The position numbers and the translations under genes are program-made. A stretch of 64,000 nucleotides of DNA, taken from positions 10,292,001-10,356,000 of the forward strand of contig JAPTOF010000017.1 of NCBI GenBank assembly GCA_028554755.1, given 5' to 3'. Under the pieces are notes generated by a model, which was not told where the DNA came from, did no database searches, and worked only from the letters and a program-made list of their open reading frames with translations. How positions within the stretch are numbered: position 1 is the stretch's first letter; each line of letters opens with the position of its first letter. Positions 23,701 through 37,300 of this stretch are shown one piece after another. The stretch is from Cordia subcordata. Lineage: Eukaryota; Streptophyta; Magnoliopsida; Boraginales; Cordiaceae.

Positions 23701-26424
23701 ACTTCAATTGCTTGGGTGCACCCAACTGTGGTGTAAACGTCATCTGGTGACAATTTGTATGGAAGATCACCAGAAAGATACTCAGCAATGGCCCTATTTA
23801 TAATGTTAAGATCAATGTTGTCATTGATTCATTTGAACAATTAAAACCTTTCCGTTGACTAACAATTAACAATCAAAACTTTCTTTATGCTCTTGAAGGT
23901 AAGTCGGCACTTCCAATTTCTCAGAGTATATCACATTGAGCTAGACCATATAATATCACATATACCATTGCCTCATATTCTAAGCTAGACCATATAATGT
24001 CATAGATACCGTTGCCTCATATTCTAATACATGTGAGTCCAGTAAACCGACAGACACAAATATAAGGGTATATATATTTCTATTTAGGAATTTCAAAAGA
24101 ACATCAAATGATATAAAATTCCTTACACTATCATGAATTTGGATGGTCAATATTTCTGTTTAACAGAACAACAATTTTGCTAGCGAGGCATACACTTTGC
24201 TGCAAAACCATTTTCCAATCACTTCAAACTTTTTTGGGGGTACTTTATACGTATATCAAAATAGGTGCTAGCTCACATAACCGTCTAAATATTATTGAAG
24301 AATTTTAAGGCACATAAATAATCATCACATTGAGTAAGCTTCTGATCATTTTGGATAGTCTTAGAACGAGCATCTCAATCTTACATAATATCATGCTACC
24401 TCATATTGCTTCAAACATAATATACAGAAACCTTGTTAACCTACTGCAGTTTGGTACTAAAGCTACCTGAGAGGCTGAGACACACTAAGAGCCTATGCCT
24501 CTACTTATTTTGCTGCTTATAAGCGCTTAGAAAATAACAATCTCTCACATATACTTTTTACTATTTGCGCTTATAAGCCCCAAATAAGATTAAATAAACA
24601 GGCTCTAATATACCTACCGATAAGCACATGGCAATTAATATCCGCAGGTTAAGTTTCTGCTGCCAAACAACTTCCGTACAATGAAATGACATATACAAAG
24701 AACAATCAATTTTAAGGAGAGAGGTGATATAACAACTCTTGCCAATGTCTTGCTACCAAGAAGATAACAGAACTGCCTAATCATTCACGATAATCGAACT
24801 GCCTAATCATTCACCTGATTGAATGGTTGAATAATTACCTCAGCCTCATCAAAGGCCAATCCCTGAAGGCATGAATTACAAAAAGAACCAAGAAAATCCA
24901 AACATGCACTGTTGTCAAAAGCACTGGGTAGATAATTTACCACTAGGACTAACTACAAATACTGATATGAGTGTGCCTATGGCTTCTTTGTCCAACGTAA
25001 TACAAATTTATTAATCATTAATAAATTTCGAAAATGGCATCATTTTGAGACTGGTCCCAAAAGTGATATTCCTAGATGCAAAAAGGACGAACTCTGGAAG
25101 ATTCGCCTTCCTAGAACCCAAACCTGAATGACCTCATAACGTTTTGATATTACGAGAAGAATTGTTCATGTAATTTTAATAAATTATTTCAATAGTTCAT
25201 ATATCATAACATTACAATCCAGTAAGCAAAATCTAACATCCATGGGTGCTTAAAGTGAACTGCACGTACTATTTGTTTATGTACAACAAAGGACAACAGC
25301 AGAATTATTATCATACAGTCAATGCAGACAAGACTTTTCCGATGCACAAAGTACAGACCCTGATGGAACGTTGTGACACTCACATGCAAGTGAAGCGAAA
25401 AGAAACAAACATGCCTGTACATTTGATGAATCATTTCTTGACCCATAAGAGCATGCAAAATTAAACACAAAAGCATATTTCTTATTCAGTAATCACTAAC
25501 AACCAAATGCATTACCCATTTCAATTTACGTACAATAAAAACTTAATGGTACTTTTAAATTACTTCATCGTTATTAAATATTTATTGTACTAATAAATGA
25601 AACTCTAAAACATAAATTTGCGTCCTTGAAAAAAAAATAAGTGCCAATCTTAATTGGCTCTTATTTAAGTAAAAGTGCCTTTCTCTTGGGAAAAAAAATT
25701 ATAAAGTATTGGGATTTCATTTTACAAAAAGTTCAAACTCTGAAAAAGAAACAAAACTCAATTTTCCAGAAATTTTTAGCTTCAAAACATTTTTTCGATT
25801 TTTTTTTTAAGAAAAATATTTTTGAGGAAAGCCAATACAAACGAACACTAATAAACACTTCAGTACATTCTCAAAAAGACAAAAGCCAATCCAAAACGCT
25901 TTTGAGAAGCCATATAAGGGGCTATATGGATTGGCTTCTTTTCTCAAAAAAAAAAAAATTGTATATCATTTTTCCAAAAAGTATTTCGCTTGATTTACAT
26001 AAAACTCTCAAAAGTTTAAACTCAGGTTTTTCAAAGTCAGAATTGTTATGCTACAATACACTTTATTTAGAAAGTATGGGTGGTCCAATTTATTTTACTG
26101 AAACCATTAAGCAAAAAAAAAATACCTTCTAGCCGGAAGGATACCGACGGTGGGAGAATAACCATTGAACTTGCCAGAGAGGAGGGCGTCGGAGACGGCA
26201 CGTTCAGCAGAAGGGGAGGTTCTAAAACAAGGAAAAGCAGAAGGGTCGCCATGGCCTAGAGGAATGGTGGGTCTAGCCTCATGTGGGTGGCGATTCTCCA
26301 TTAACATGTTAAGCATAGCCCTGATGGAGACCGAAGAGGCGGAAAGCAACGCCTCGTTGGCCTTGAAACACCATCTCCGACTTGAAGCAGAGATGCTTGC
26401 CGGAGAGGAGGAGCCGTTCTCCAT
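20755..26424 (-). CDS. tyrosine aminotransferase-like PLP enzyme
   Basis: Class I/II aminotransferase of the plant tyrosine/nicotianamine aminotransferase group. Family members transfer the amino group of tyrosine to 2-oxoglutarate, feeding tocopherol, plastoquinone or phenolic ester synthesis; the exact substrate is not shown here. Seven exons (26424-26126, 23793-23454, 23369-23151, 22540-22481, 22246-22091, 21993-21900, 20873-20755) join in frame to 428 residues, the usual length. Seen motifs: [25 protein letters not shown], the NPGNPCG loop, [12 protein letters not shown], and [15 protein letters not shown] with the PLP lysine near residue 261. The C-terminal [14 protein letters not shown] carries the carboxylate-binding arginine. 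The start is the ATG of MENGSS; the upstream codon sometimes read as Met is GTG. No obvious plastid transit peptide, so probably cytosolic. Intron 1 is 2.3 kb. Confidence 0.95.
21546..21760. repeat. imperfect tandem duplication in the last aminotransferase intron
   Basis: The phrase TTGCAACATAGTGCAAAATG occurs at about 21555 and again at about 21683. Each copy is followed by similar sequence containing AGCAGGTAATA or GCAGGTAATA. The unit is about 128 bases and diverged. Confidence 0.6.
24489..24605. mobile_element. Tourist-like (PIF/Harbinger-type) MITE, copy 1
   Basis: A 117-base element begins GAGCCTATGCC and ends AACAGGCTC, inverted ends, with TAA directly on both sides (24486-24488 and 24606-24608). 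Its interior has GCTTATAAGCGCTTAG and an inverted partner GCGCTTATAAGC, giving a hairpin. Two relatives lie at 30806 and 42016. It lies in intron 1 of the aminotransferase gene. The 3-base TWA target duplication is typical of PIF/Harbinger MITEs. Confidence 0.75.
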
Positions 26425-29400
26425 ATCTTTCACTTAAAATTCTCTCTTGCGATGCAACAGGGAGAGATAGAGAGAGACAGAGACAGACGCAAGAGCTAGA
26501 GTCCACGAGTACACTACATGCACGTTGAAGCATATATATAGATAGATATATGTAAATAAATAAAATAAGCCAAATTTTGATTAAGTGGAGGGCCCTTGTG
26601 GGCCATATATTTTAACATCGTTTGTTTTTTTATCTAAATTTTGAAAAAAAAGGATATATTGTTTAAAGTATATTAGTTCGCTTGTCTTTGTTTATAAATA
26701 ATTGATGTTTAAAGTAATTTTTTTTAATGTTTATAAACAATAACTAATAATAGATAGAGAAGTGTTTGTATAAAATGTGTTTATATGTTGTTGATATGTT
26801 TGAAAAATTTATGTTTATAAGTAGTATTTTGTTTATTAAAATGATTAAAATAGAATTTCATTATTAATTTTGTGAAAGAAAATTAGTTCTTAAGGGATAT
26901 AAAATATTTCTTTTTATTTGGTCAACTTCCATTGCTTACAGCGGCTAAAAGAATTAGGGAGTGATGTTTCTTTTTTTTTTTTTAGTGTGATTGTAAGCGA
27001 TCTTTACTTGCTTATATACATAACTTGTTAAATATATAAAATTTATTTATTTTTTCCCTTATGTGAAGGTTTGACTAACTTATAACCCTTTAAATTTTTA
27101 ATTTTTTTAAATTAAACATTGAAAATTTTCAGATTTTAATTTTTTGTAAGAATTAATATTTATCACAAAATTAAATTACTTCGTTCAAAAAAAAATTTTT
27201 TTTTTCCTCCAATACAAGTGGACACCAATGCTTCTGATGCGTTGTGTGATGTGTCATACATGCTTGAAAGCAAATTTTGATGCATCGAAAATGAAGGACG
27301 ATTAGTCACTTCTTTCCTTCATGGTTTAGTTTGTTTCGTGCTTTTATCCTTCCGAAGGTTACAATGATATTTGTATATGATGTGAGAGAGATTAATATAT
27401 AATAATGAAATAAATATATAAATAATATAATTATCGAGAAGTAATTTAAAATACTAGAAAAAAAATTAAATAATTGTAAACTTGTAATGTTTTTTTATCA
27501 CCAAAAATATCTATTTGTTTTTACCTGGGGTGTGCTCATAGTAGGTATATTACCAAGAAAAGAAACCATTTAATTGATGAGTATATTACCTTATATACAA
27601 TCCCCCTTAGAAGAAAATTAGTACCCATACAAAACATAAAATTTTGTTCACTCCTAACATGTTTGTTAATCCAATTAATTAGCGATTTTGTTTTAGGTGC
27701 TTTTAACTTGTTTAGAGATTAATTCAGTTGAATTCTAAGCAAATTAGTGGTCATAATGTTGAAAGGGGATGTTGACGACCCAATTTTATCATTGAGACCT
27801 AATCTTCTTACGGAAATTTCACCAAACTTACCCATTACGTGTGCATTAAGTAAAATTCCATTTTAATCTTTTAATAGTCCGATCTGGTGACTCGACAAAT
27901 AACTTTGTCCAACGTTTTATAGTTAGATACACTCAATAGTTAAGTAGAATAGTACAATAATGACTTGTTCTATTATTAAGTTTACTATAAAAATAATTCA
28001 AAATAAGCGACAGTTTCACTATAAAACAATGAGGAAGTTTTATTATATAAGTAGGGATTTAGATAATACATAGATATATTATTATACAAGATAATTAAAA
28101 AATGTATTTTTAGCTTGATTTGAAAGATGGTATAATTATAGAGTGTTACTATAAAGGGACGTTTGGTTCACGATGTAATAGATGGAACATAGTGTGATTT
28201 TCTTTTTTTGAAATTATATATAGGCAATGATTTAAAAAAGGCCAACACTCATATAGGGGCAGTTACTTACTTTCTTTGTAGTATGTATTAATTATTTTGA
28301 GTTGTATACCTTCGTTTAACAATTAGTACTTTTCATACTTATCAAACTTGAAAAGTATTTTAGAATACAATGCTATGTAACATAATTTTATTATAATCTG
28401 AAAATGAATCTAATATAATACTTACTAAGGTGAGTTTCTTGTTTACCGAAGAAAAAGAACATTTTATGATAAAATACTAGGACATATTTTTGTGTCTTAA
28501 TTACTACAATTAATTTATCAAATCATATCAATGATGAATAAAAGAAAAGTCGCAATCGCCGAGTGGTCCACTACCGAAAAAGAAGAAGAAGAAGAAGAAA
28601 AAAAGCACTTTGTAAGGTGGTGATATTTCGAATTTTCTCGCATTAATGCTTCAAACATAGAAGAACCACGACTATCTTACCATATAAATGTATTTATGTG
28701 TGTGGTCAAATAAAGTAAATATCTCAAACCATGCCTATAGATGTACAACAGACTTGAGAGCCACTATCTTTTTTCCTTTTTTTGGTCAATATAGTGGCCA
28801 CTATCTCAAAAAGCGTAAATAGGTGTATCGTTGGCGAGGAATATCTAAATTAATATATTTTTGAGTAGTGACGAAGTCAGAATATCAAAAAAATAAAATA
28901 ATTTTTAAATACGAATATACAAAATTTATAATTATAAATCTACCCTATAGATTTTCATATAATGAAAAAACACCATAATTGGTTCATTCCTAAAACTTTA
29001 AAATACATCACGTTCAATTTATCTAATTGAAGCAGAGGAGAGTGTTCTTTTGGCCTTGAGAGCTTAAGTAGTATGGTTTGGAAGATAGAGAGAGAGAGAG
29101 AGCGATACTCAAAAGTTTACAAAAATAGATGAGTTTGAAGGAATAAAACTAGTTTATTAATTATTACTAAATCGCTTATAATTCTATTGTTTGTAAAATT
29201 GGTTCATGAGTTATTTTGTTGATTTTGTAGGGCTAATCTCATCAAACTAAAAGTATAAGAATATTTTTTATTATGTCTAACTAAAAATCAACTTACTAAT
29301 TTGTCCTTGTCAAAACATAAAATATAAATGTAACAGGTCATTTATAAATTTTAAGGTGGATCATATGGTAATTAAATGGGTTTCAATAACATTGTAAATG

Positions 29401-30805
29401 ATATATAATAATACCGTTTTCCCTAATATTAAGGGCCGCGGTTCATTTGAAATCCCTTGTGCTAAGTTAGCTCCGTCCCTGTTTATGAGGCTAATATAGG
29501 AGACGTTAGGATTTATTTTAATCCCTATAATCTTTTGGCTTAATTTATCAAATAATTTTCTCTTTGATCTAGCTAATTACCATTTTAATATTTTTATTCT
29601 TATTTGAGTTTCTTCATAAGCCTATATAAATATTACAATGTTGTGGTTAAGAAAGACTGATAATAGAGAAATGATAATGTACTTTAAGCTTAAAAACTAA
29701 TGATATAGTGATCATTTTACTATAATTTTATTATTACTTTACTAATTATTATTAATTATATTTATAATATTATAATATCACAAGAAAATATCATAGTTGG
29801 AGACTCATCAATCTTTTTTACCCCTTTTATTTTCTTTCCCTTTATCATACGTGTAGTCGTAGCTACTTAATTCACACGATGGATGTGACGAGCAACGCCG
29901 TGCCGCATTAATGAAAGTATCCCTCAACTTTAATGGTTTTAAGGTATAGTACGTAGTTCTCTTTGTCCAAAAAGTACTCCGTTGTTTTCGGGCAAGAAGT
30001 TTCATCGACATGGATGAATAGTGAAAAATAAAGGTATACACGGGTTGGTCAAACTGAGATCCATAAAATTAAACTAAAATTTTGGATTAGTTTGGTTCTT
30101 TTTTTTTAAAAAAAAAAAGTATTTTCTTTTTTTGGCTAACCAAAACAATTGGGTTGATTTTCATTGATTCATAGTTGGTTTCGGTTAAACCGAAACCGAA
30201 AAGACCCAACTTAGATATTTTGGTTTCGTTTGACTATGTGCATGATAAAAAATAAATCAATTAATTTGTTTCAAATGTAAATCAATTAATTTTAATTTAG
30301 TTTGAGATATAATCAAAACAAAAGCAAATCAGACATGCACACAGAGGAGGTGAAGTTAAATAAAGAGTGATGTTATGCTTATTGTTTCTCCAACTTAATG
30401 AATATGCCCAACTTTTAAGCCTTGGGAAAAAAATCCTATTATAACTGTTTCATTTATTACTAGTAAAGTTTGAACGTCGACTTGCATGTAAACAGTCGTG
30501 TTGGAAGTATTTAGCTCACTAAAAATCCGAAGCATAAGAAGTTTTATCTAAGATAAGTTGTTAAAATTATTACCAAAACAGAAGATGCTATTATTTAAAT
30601 AGATACTCTCTATCTTTTTAAATTTAAATAAAAAAAAACCGAGGTACCTATTTGCGCAAATAGAATTCTAAATCAAAATTCTTTTAAAACCGTTTACCTC
30701 CATAGAATTTGAACTCAGGACGTTATGATTGGGAAAGACAGTCTCAATCAGTAACAATAAAATCATGCAATTTATTAGGTTGAGATCTTATGGTCACAAG
30801 TCTAA
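26425..30805. other. gene desert, left part
   Basis: Begins with the aminotransferase promoter (a TATATATA stretch near 26531-26540, about 110 bases upstream of the ATG). The rest is AT-rich DNA without supported genes. Small items are a GAA run near 28581-28600, a GA run at 29087-29102, and a near-palindrome GGTTTCGGTTAAACCGAAACC near 30178-30200. The minus open frame at 29808-30041 carries no recognisable domain. Confidence 0.6.
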
Positions 30806-30921
30806 GAGGCTGTTTGGCTTTATTTATTTGTGACTTGTAAGTACTAAATAGTAAAAAATATGTGAGAGTGTTGTTCTCTAAGTACTTATAAGCACAAAAA
30901 TAAGCCAAGCCAAACACCATC
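30806..30921. mobile_element. Tourist-like MITE, copy 2
   Basis: A 116-base element with ends GAGGCTGTTTGGC and GCCAAACACCATC (inverted), flanked by TAA on both sides (30803-30805 and 30922-30924). Its interior matches copies at 24489 and 42016 in layout: CTTGTAAGTACTAAATAGT, then a central GAGAGTGTTG, then AAGTACTTATAAGCAC. Confidence 0.8.
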
Positions 30922-31064
30922 TAATTCTCTCCACCAACAATATGTCGCATTGATTGTTTTTTAATCATCCAGTCAATTAAACGAATAAAAGAGTACTATG
31001 CATAGAACAAATTGTGCTTTCTATAATTGATATGTGTTTACCTATTTCGTGTCAACCAGGCCAT

Positions 31065-31205
31065 GGCGTTGTCAAACAGACAATTAGTACATCCAAATTG
31101 AAATTGCACTTTTTATAAATTATATGTGTTCAACTATTTTGTGTCAACCAAGCCATGGCATTGACACACTTACAATTAACATATCCAAATTGAAATTGTG
31201 CTCTA
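31065..31205. repeat. neighbouring diverged direct repeat
   Basis: The phrases 'tcaaccaggccatggcgttg' near 31051 and 'tcaaccaagccatggcattg' near 31143 start two copies of a unit of about 95 bases, which continue CAATTAGTACATCCAAATTG and CAATTAACATATCCAAATTG. The copies are tandem and diverged. Confidence 0.7.
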
Positions 31206-31432
31206 ATACTGCACGCTCGATTTTATATAATTTATTTGTCCTTCCCAGTGGTTGGTTGCACATTGGTGTTCTTTCCCCTGATCTCATTCTTTTTTTTTTT
31301 ATTTTCTTTTTTTAACTTATTCTAGGATACATTTTCTTCTATGTTATGGGATTAGGTACCTCAACTTTTCAACAACTTTAATTATGATCAGGTAGTCATG
31401 ATTATAAGACTAAAGAAAACACACTAACCCCT

Positions 31433-31875
31433 TGTTTGGATCGGAGGAAACGGAAGAAAGGGAATGGATTTGGAGAAATTCTTAAATTCCTTTCTTTGTT
31501 TGGGCTGGAGGAATATGGAGAGAGAGTGTTGAGGAAGGATATGACTTTCCCTTCAAATCTTTAAAAATTATTTCTTTCAATTTGAGGGAAATAGAAGGAA
31601 AGGAATTAATTTTTCTTGCAATGACTTTTTTATTCTTTCCCTTATGTTTAAACATAAAACCAAAAAAGAGTATAAAAGTCTATTTTAAAATAAAATTAAT
31701 CATTTCTTTCCATTTCCTTACCAATCCAAACAAGATAAATTCATAATCTTTTATTATCCTTTTCTTTGTAAAAATTTTTCAATCCAAATAAAAATTAATC
31801 CTTTACTCTGCTTTCTTTTATAATACTTTTTTTTTTCTTTCCATTAGTAAACTCTCTCCTCCAAATCCAAACATA
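31433..31875. mobile_element. possible MITE with TGTTTGGAT termini
   Basis: The left end reads TGTTTGGATCGGAGGAAACG and the right end, inverted, reads TGTTTGGATTTGGAGGAGAG. GA-rich sequence on the left mirrors CT-rich sequence on the right. No target duplication was recognised, so the assignment is tentative. Confidence 0.45.
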
Positions 31876-33404
31876 TATATTGCAAAGGACACAAGTTTTT
31901 CAATGACTTTCAAACATGTGTTTTTATGATTGCAATAAAGGAGGAACGATTAATTTTTTATTTGTAATTGACTTGAAAAATGTGTTAGAACATATCGTTC
32001 CATCTAATGAATTATATCTTAGATTAAACTTAATATGATCTTATTTATAACGAGTGCTTTATTATAAATGAAAAACAAAGAGTGCTTGAAGATTAGGATC
32101 TTAAAGGCTTTGGCACAAATTAGGAGAGTGTTTGCGACCCATGCATTGATGAACTCCTCAGTCTCGAGACCTGATATTAAAGGCTTTTGGTATACGAGGG
32201 TGTTTGTTTTACCCATGCATTGACTTGCAATGCCATGTACTTGAGTTTTCATAACAGCAAATAGCATACTTCTGCATATTCCAATAAAATGTTTCTTAAT
32301 AAAATGTTTTATGAGTTAAAAAAAAAGGAAAGACTAATTAATTTCCCAGAGTAAAAATAAATATTAAATTGACTTATATCTTAAGTTCTTCCTCTTTGGG
32401 GCTTTCAGAAGTCGAAGCGAACCATTCAGAGTCATGTGCCCAGACACTCAACGGGCTCAGTGGGTATTGTAGGCCCAATGGTAGTTGCCTAGTCAATATG
32501 GGCTACAGTTTTGCCAAAAAAGAGAAGAAAAATATGGGCTACTTGTGAAGGCCCTGTTGGTATTGATGCAAGAATTTTGGTAAACTCTTGTTTGAGTGAA
32601 AGTTTAGTAAAATATTATTATATTAATTTGTGAGTTCATACAAATTAAGAATTCTTGAATGAGTTCCACCTAGGAGGCTCCACATGCTGCAAGCTTAGAA
32701 ACAATATAAACCAAATTACGCCGTATATTATCTTGTACACACATGAAAATCTTGACATTTAGTACACGAATATTTATCATACCGAAAAAAATAAAAGGAT
32801 GTAAAGGTGTTATAAGATGTTCCTCTAATAAATGAGGCCGGTTAGAAAAGTGGCATAAACACCGTTGGAAAAGTTGATGAGTCCTCATTCTCCGGGAATA
32901 TCATATCTAGCAAAATCAGAAAAACATGAACTTTATTAAAGGGAATAGAGGGAAAGTAGGAGTATTACATTATTGTTGAGCAAAAGTTAGTTGTTAGTAG
33001 TTTGGGGGACAATTTGTTGGGGGCCTGTGATCTGCCCTCCAGATTATTAGCTGTTCAAAGGGAACTGATTTTGAATAAGTAGGCCAAAGCACTAGCAAGC
33101 CAATCATTCACAACAGAGATTGCCTTGATATTTTCTTTTGTAAATTGCTAATATCCGAAAAGTATAGAATCAATAGTAGTTTTTTAGTATTTATCTTGAT
33201 TATTTAAACTCGAGATTTGTAGGTCTCAAGTTAGAGGCACCACTAATCATACTCTGATCTAGTTAGCTTTACTTCTCTCTTGCTTTCTTGACTAGCTTGC
33301 TTGCTTGATTAGATTAAGTTTGGTTTGGAAATATACTTTTCAATTCTCATTTTTTTCTTTTTCTTTTTACCTTTTGTTAAATTTAGAAGTTAAATATATT
33401 TGGT

Positions 33405-33496
33405 TTGCACAAGTACAAGCTATTTTCTAGCAAATAAGAATTAGGGTTTATTGCACAAGTACAAGCTATTTTCTAGCAAATAAGAATTAGGGTTTA
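33405..33496. repeat. perfect 46-bp tandem duplication
   Basis: Positions 33405-33450 and 33451-33496 are identical. Each begins TTGCACAAGTACAAGC and ends TTAGGGTTTA. No mismatch means a recent event or an assembly duplication. Confidence 0.9.
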
Positions 33497-34316
33497 TGCA
33501 ACCTTTTGATGATAATAATAGACAGAAATTATATAATGTTAAATGGAAGAGTATGGACATTTGACTTAAATTTAACAGATAGATATATGAAACTGTGTTT
33601 TTATTTTGTTCACCTTTTCTCATTTTCTTTTGCACAATAGTAAATACAATTTTTGGATATTTTTAAAATTTTTATTATAAAATAGAGTCTAATTTTTCAG
33701 AAAATGAAGATAGAAAGAATTCAATCAAACAAATATTGATTGAACATCTTTGAAAGAGAATTTCAGAAAAGCTTTGGACATCTCAAAGCAATGATAATCG
33801 CATTGCACCATATCTTCTATCTGACCTAAGCTAGGCTTTTGCATTCATGCTTCCTGTTAAAGGACAGATTTAAAATTTTTGTTAAAAGATTATAACATAT
33901 TACTTCAAAATAATGTGTCTTCTTCAGTAAGACGTCCTCTAGCCTCTCAATACATCCACCTGCATATGACCCTACGCACCGCTCGAAGAGTATTCTAGAA
34001 AATAATGTGACTGCTCTTTATTTCATGCTTATGTTAAATTTTTTAATATTTTTATATTTAATTTGAAGAAAACTCTAAATGAATAGATACATATATAGAG
34101 GGCAACTACCCACAAATCCATGAGGGACATGTCACACCCCTCATGTCATCGTCAAGAAGAGGATAAAGTGCCAACTTAAATATCGAGATATTTGCTTATG
34201 GGGCTTAAGAATTTCACCAATTTGGTTCTAGCTCGCAAATATACATTTAGTTGAGCAATTCTTAAACTTTTAATTAATACCCAAAATCGAATCGAACTGA
34301 AATTTTTTTTAGAGTT

Positions 34317-34351
<35 letters not shown>

Positions 34352-37300
34352 TTTTTCGATTTTCCATTATTAATAAATAAGCTTATTCAGTTTTGATATT
34401 GGGTAAGAATATGTAATTTCAGTTATCAACTAAAACAACCAAACGATAAAAATGATGGCGTTTTATAATGCAAATTTTTAGTTACGTATGTATAGCAAGG
34501 TGAGAATGGAAAGATATTTTCTATTTCGGCCACTCGAAACTTTTTCAATTATGACTTTGCGAACTATTGTATAATATATACACTTATTTTTAATCAAAAA
34601 TCAATTATCAAAATACTAGTTCGATTCGGTTTCGATTATCTCTCCAATACCCGTGGAGCAACACGATCCCATCCCACCACAGATTGCCCCTGATGGTCAG
34701 ATTACTCTTGCAAACTCAACATTTGCATGATCCACAATAATACCTAGCTAGCTATACAAGTTCTTTCTCCATTAATTGATTTGACCCTCCATTAATTTCA
34801 ACATATACTCTACGTGAAGCGATTTTGATTCAAAAAGATACAAAATCCTAACAACGTTCAATACAGAAACAGATCTAGATAAGACTACTCATATATATAT
34901 ATATATATATATATGCATACCAAAACAAAAAGAGCCAAAGAGAACACCCCATACTCTGCATTGATTCACAGCCACACAAACCAAGCACTACAGGCATGGG
35001 CCTCCTGGCGCATGAATCTGAAGCATTTAATTTTCATCAATTAAGTCAAAAATCGTGCATGTACATTTTCTTTGGAACAAGAAAGCTGGGGTGTATGTAT
35101 CTAGTGAGTCATTGCAAAATGCAGGTGGGGTACCCTAGTTCTCCAAAGCAAAGGTCCCTATAGCATAGGCTGATATCCCCGTCACTTCTTTTTTTTTTTT
35201 TCCTTTCTTTTTTTTAAACCTTACCCGACCTTATTATTTGAGACTTGAATTTAAGTCATTGAATCAAAATTATTACCGAAAGTAATTTGAATTACTTGAG
35301 CTATTTCCAGAATTCCGAGCTAATACTGATACTGATGTCCCCCACTTGGAATATATACCATTCCATTGTGAATCTGTGGCAAAGCAAATTCACCTAACTC
35401 TGCACTGGCAAGATGTATATATTTGTATCGATCGATATCATAATTCTAGCATTCTAGTGACTTTTTCTTTTTTTATGGTGTCTTTTCCCTACCATCCTCG
35501 CTGTCCAACAGATAAGTCGCCCTCCTAGGAAACAAGAAAAATGCATGTACAATGTGGTATTATTATTTTGGTACATAATGTCATGCATGATTGAACTTCA
35601 ATATATAGATTAATCTGTTGTGCATTAGTCCATGTTTATTCATTAATCAAACTGTTCCCTGCCTGTGTAACCTCGAAAGTATTTGCATCCTAACCCAAAA
35701 GCTGAAGGAGCTTAATTATGAGCATAGTTCAATGCAAGAAAACTTGTATTAATTAAGCACAAGATTCAGAAAAATAGAATTTGAAATTTATTGTTCATAG
35801 ACTTACCTTATATTTTGCAAATAGTTGTCTCTCTTATCTTATTTAATATGATCCGATAATTAATCTTAGCAGTGCAAACTGCGGGAGTAGATGGGAACAA
35901 GGTATAGCCTTTATTACAAGAATTATTATTAATTCATTAGGATAAGCTAGCTGTTTTTAAGTCCATTTAGTAAAATGTGTAATAATTCTACAGATGGGCA
36001 GCCACACCATTTTGTCATAAAAATTTAAGCTGTTAATTAAGTATCTTTATTATTTTCAACACACCTTTCTACTTAAACATCAAATGGAGTTTGATTCAAG
36101 CATTGCATCTACATGTGTTATTTTCGTTTAATGGGTAGTAACGAAACTTAAACCTATCACCTTAAATTTTGATATTTAAAAAGTTTGAAAAACAATGTTT
36201 TGAGTTAAACCTTAGACCCTAAATGTCAAGTAGGTAGTCAATTTATCTAGTGCCAAAGAAAGTTTGGCTTAATTTAACTTTATCTTAATTTATAGATATT
36301 GAGTTGAAATAAATTTTAAATTAAAATATACTCATTTGATAATCCAACTGAGAAAGATAAAAGATAATGAACGGGGAAATTAAGCATGCACGGCGCATTA
36401 TATTTTGAATGCTTTTGGCGCAATGAATGGTAATGGTATCACTTAACAAAGTTGAAACACTAAGTGGATATAATTAGATATAAGTATCTATATTCGTTTA
36501 TGTATGTTCTGATCGATGATGATTTTTCTTTTTAATTTTTGTCCTATTTCTGATGATGATGATGAATGATGAATCAAAATGATGATTTCTCCTCTTCATA
36601 GTAACTAGAATTTTTATTTCCATGCATTTTAGGGCACTTATCGTAATTCATATATTCACAAAATTGAATTATTGCAGAGTTCTGAAAAAGAACTGCGCTA
36701 CATATATAAGATTTACTGTTCAACCATAATTATTTATTATTATTTCAACTAACCAAAGCTGATATAACACTATTCGTGAAAAAAAAGGAAAAAAAAAAAA
36801 CTCGAGTTTTAGAACAGTGTTATATATTTTTCACGTTGTTATTAGCGTAATTCAAATTTTACCTATTTACAATGATAAGTGTATTCGTTCCATTTTGGTC
36901 ATTGTCATAAGACCACATAAAGTACCCATAAGAAAGTGAAACCCGAGCCCAAAGAACACGATACGATACAGATAATACATGTATAAGTATGAACATGGCC
37001 AATAGGTGATGTATTGCCGTTAATCTGGGGGTTGATAATAATACCATCGAGATAATAACGCGTTTTGAATGATTACGAGAGCCAACTAAACAAAAGTCTT
37101 TGTATGTAAGCTTACGGATTGAATCTGAATTTTAAGTACTCATTCACTGAATTAAGAGAAAATTCTTTGATTGTGCACTAGAGCTGCCGTATATACATGG
37201 AAGTACAAGAAACAATTTTTCATGATCGACTTGATTTCACCATGAAGCACATGTATAGAAAAATCACTAAATTTCCGCATTGATTGATATATCATGGATC

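Noticed and set aside
25641..26132. Plus-strand open frame of 163 codons in the aminotransferase first intron
   Set aside because: K, F and S rich translation of A/T homopolymers, inside an intron of a well-supported gene; probably part of an AT-rich repeat.
29808..30041. Minus-strand open frame of 77 codons
   Set aside because: Composition is slightly better than its surroundings, but there is no family signature, and the start context and neighbours give no support.
34980..35030. GC-richer patch considered as a microRNA precursor
   Set aside because: It does not match a mature plant microRNA that I recognise, and no complementary arm forms a long hairpin nearby.
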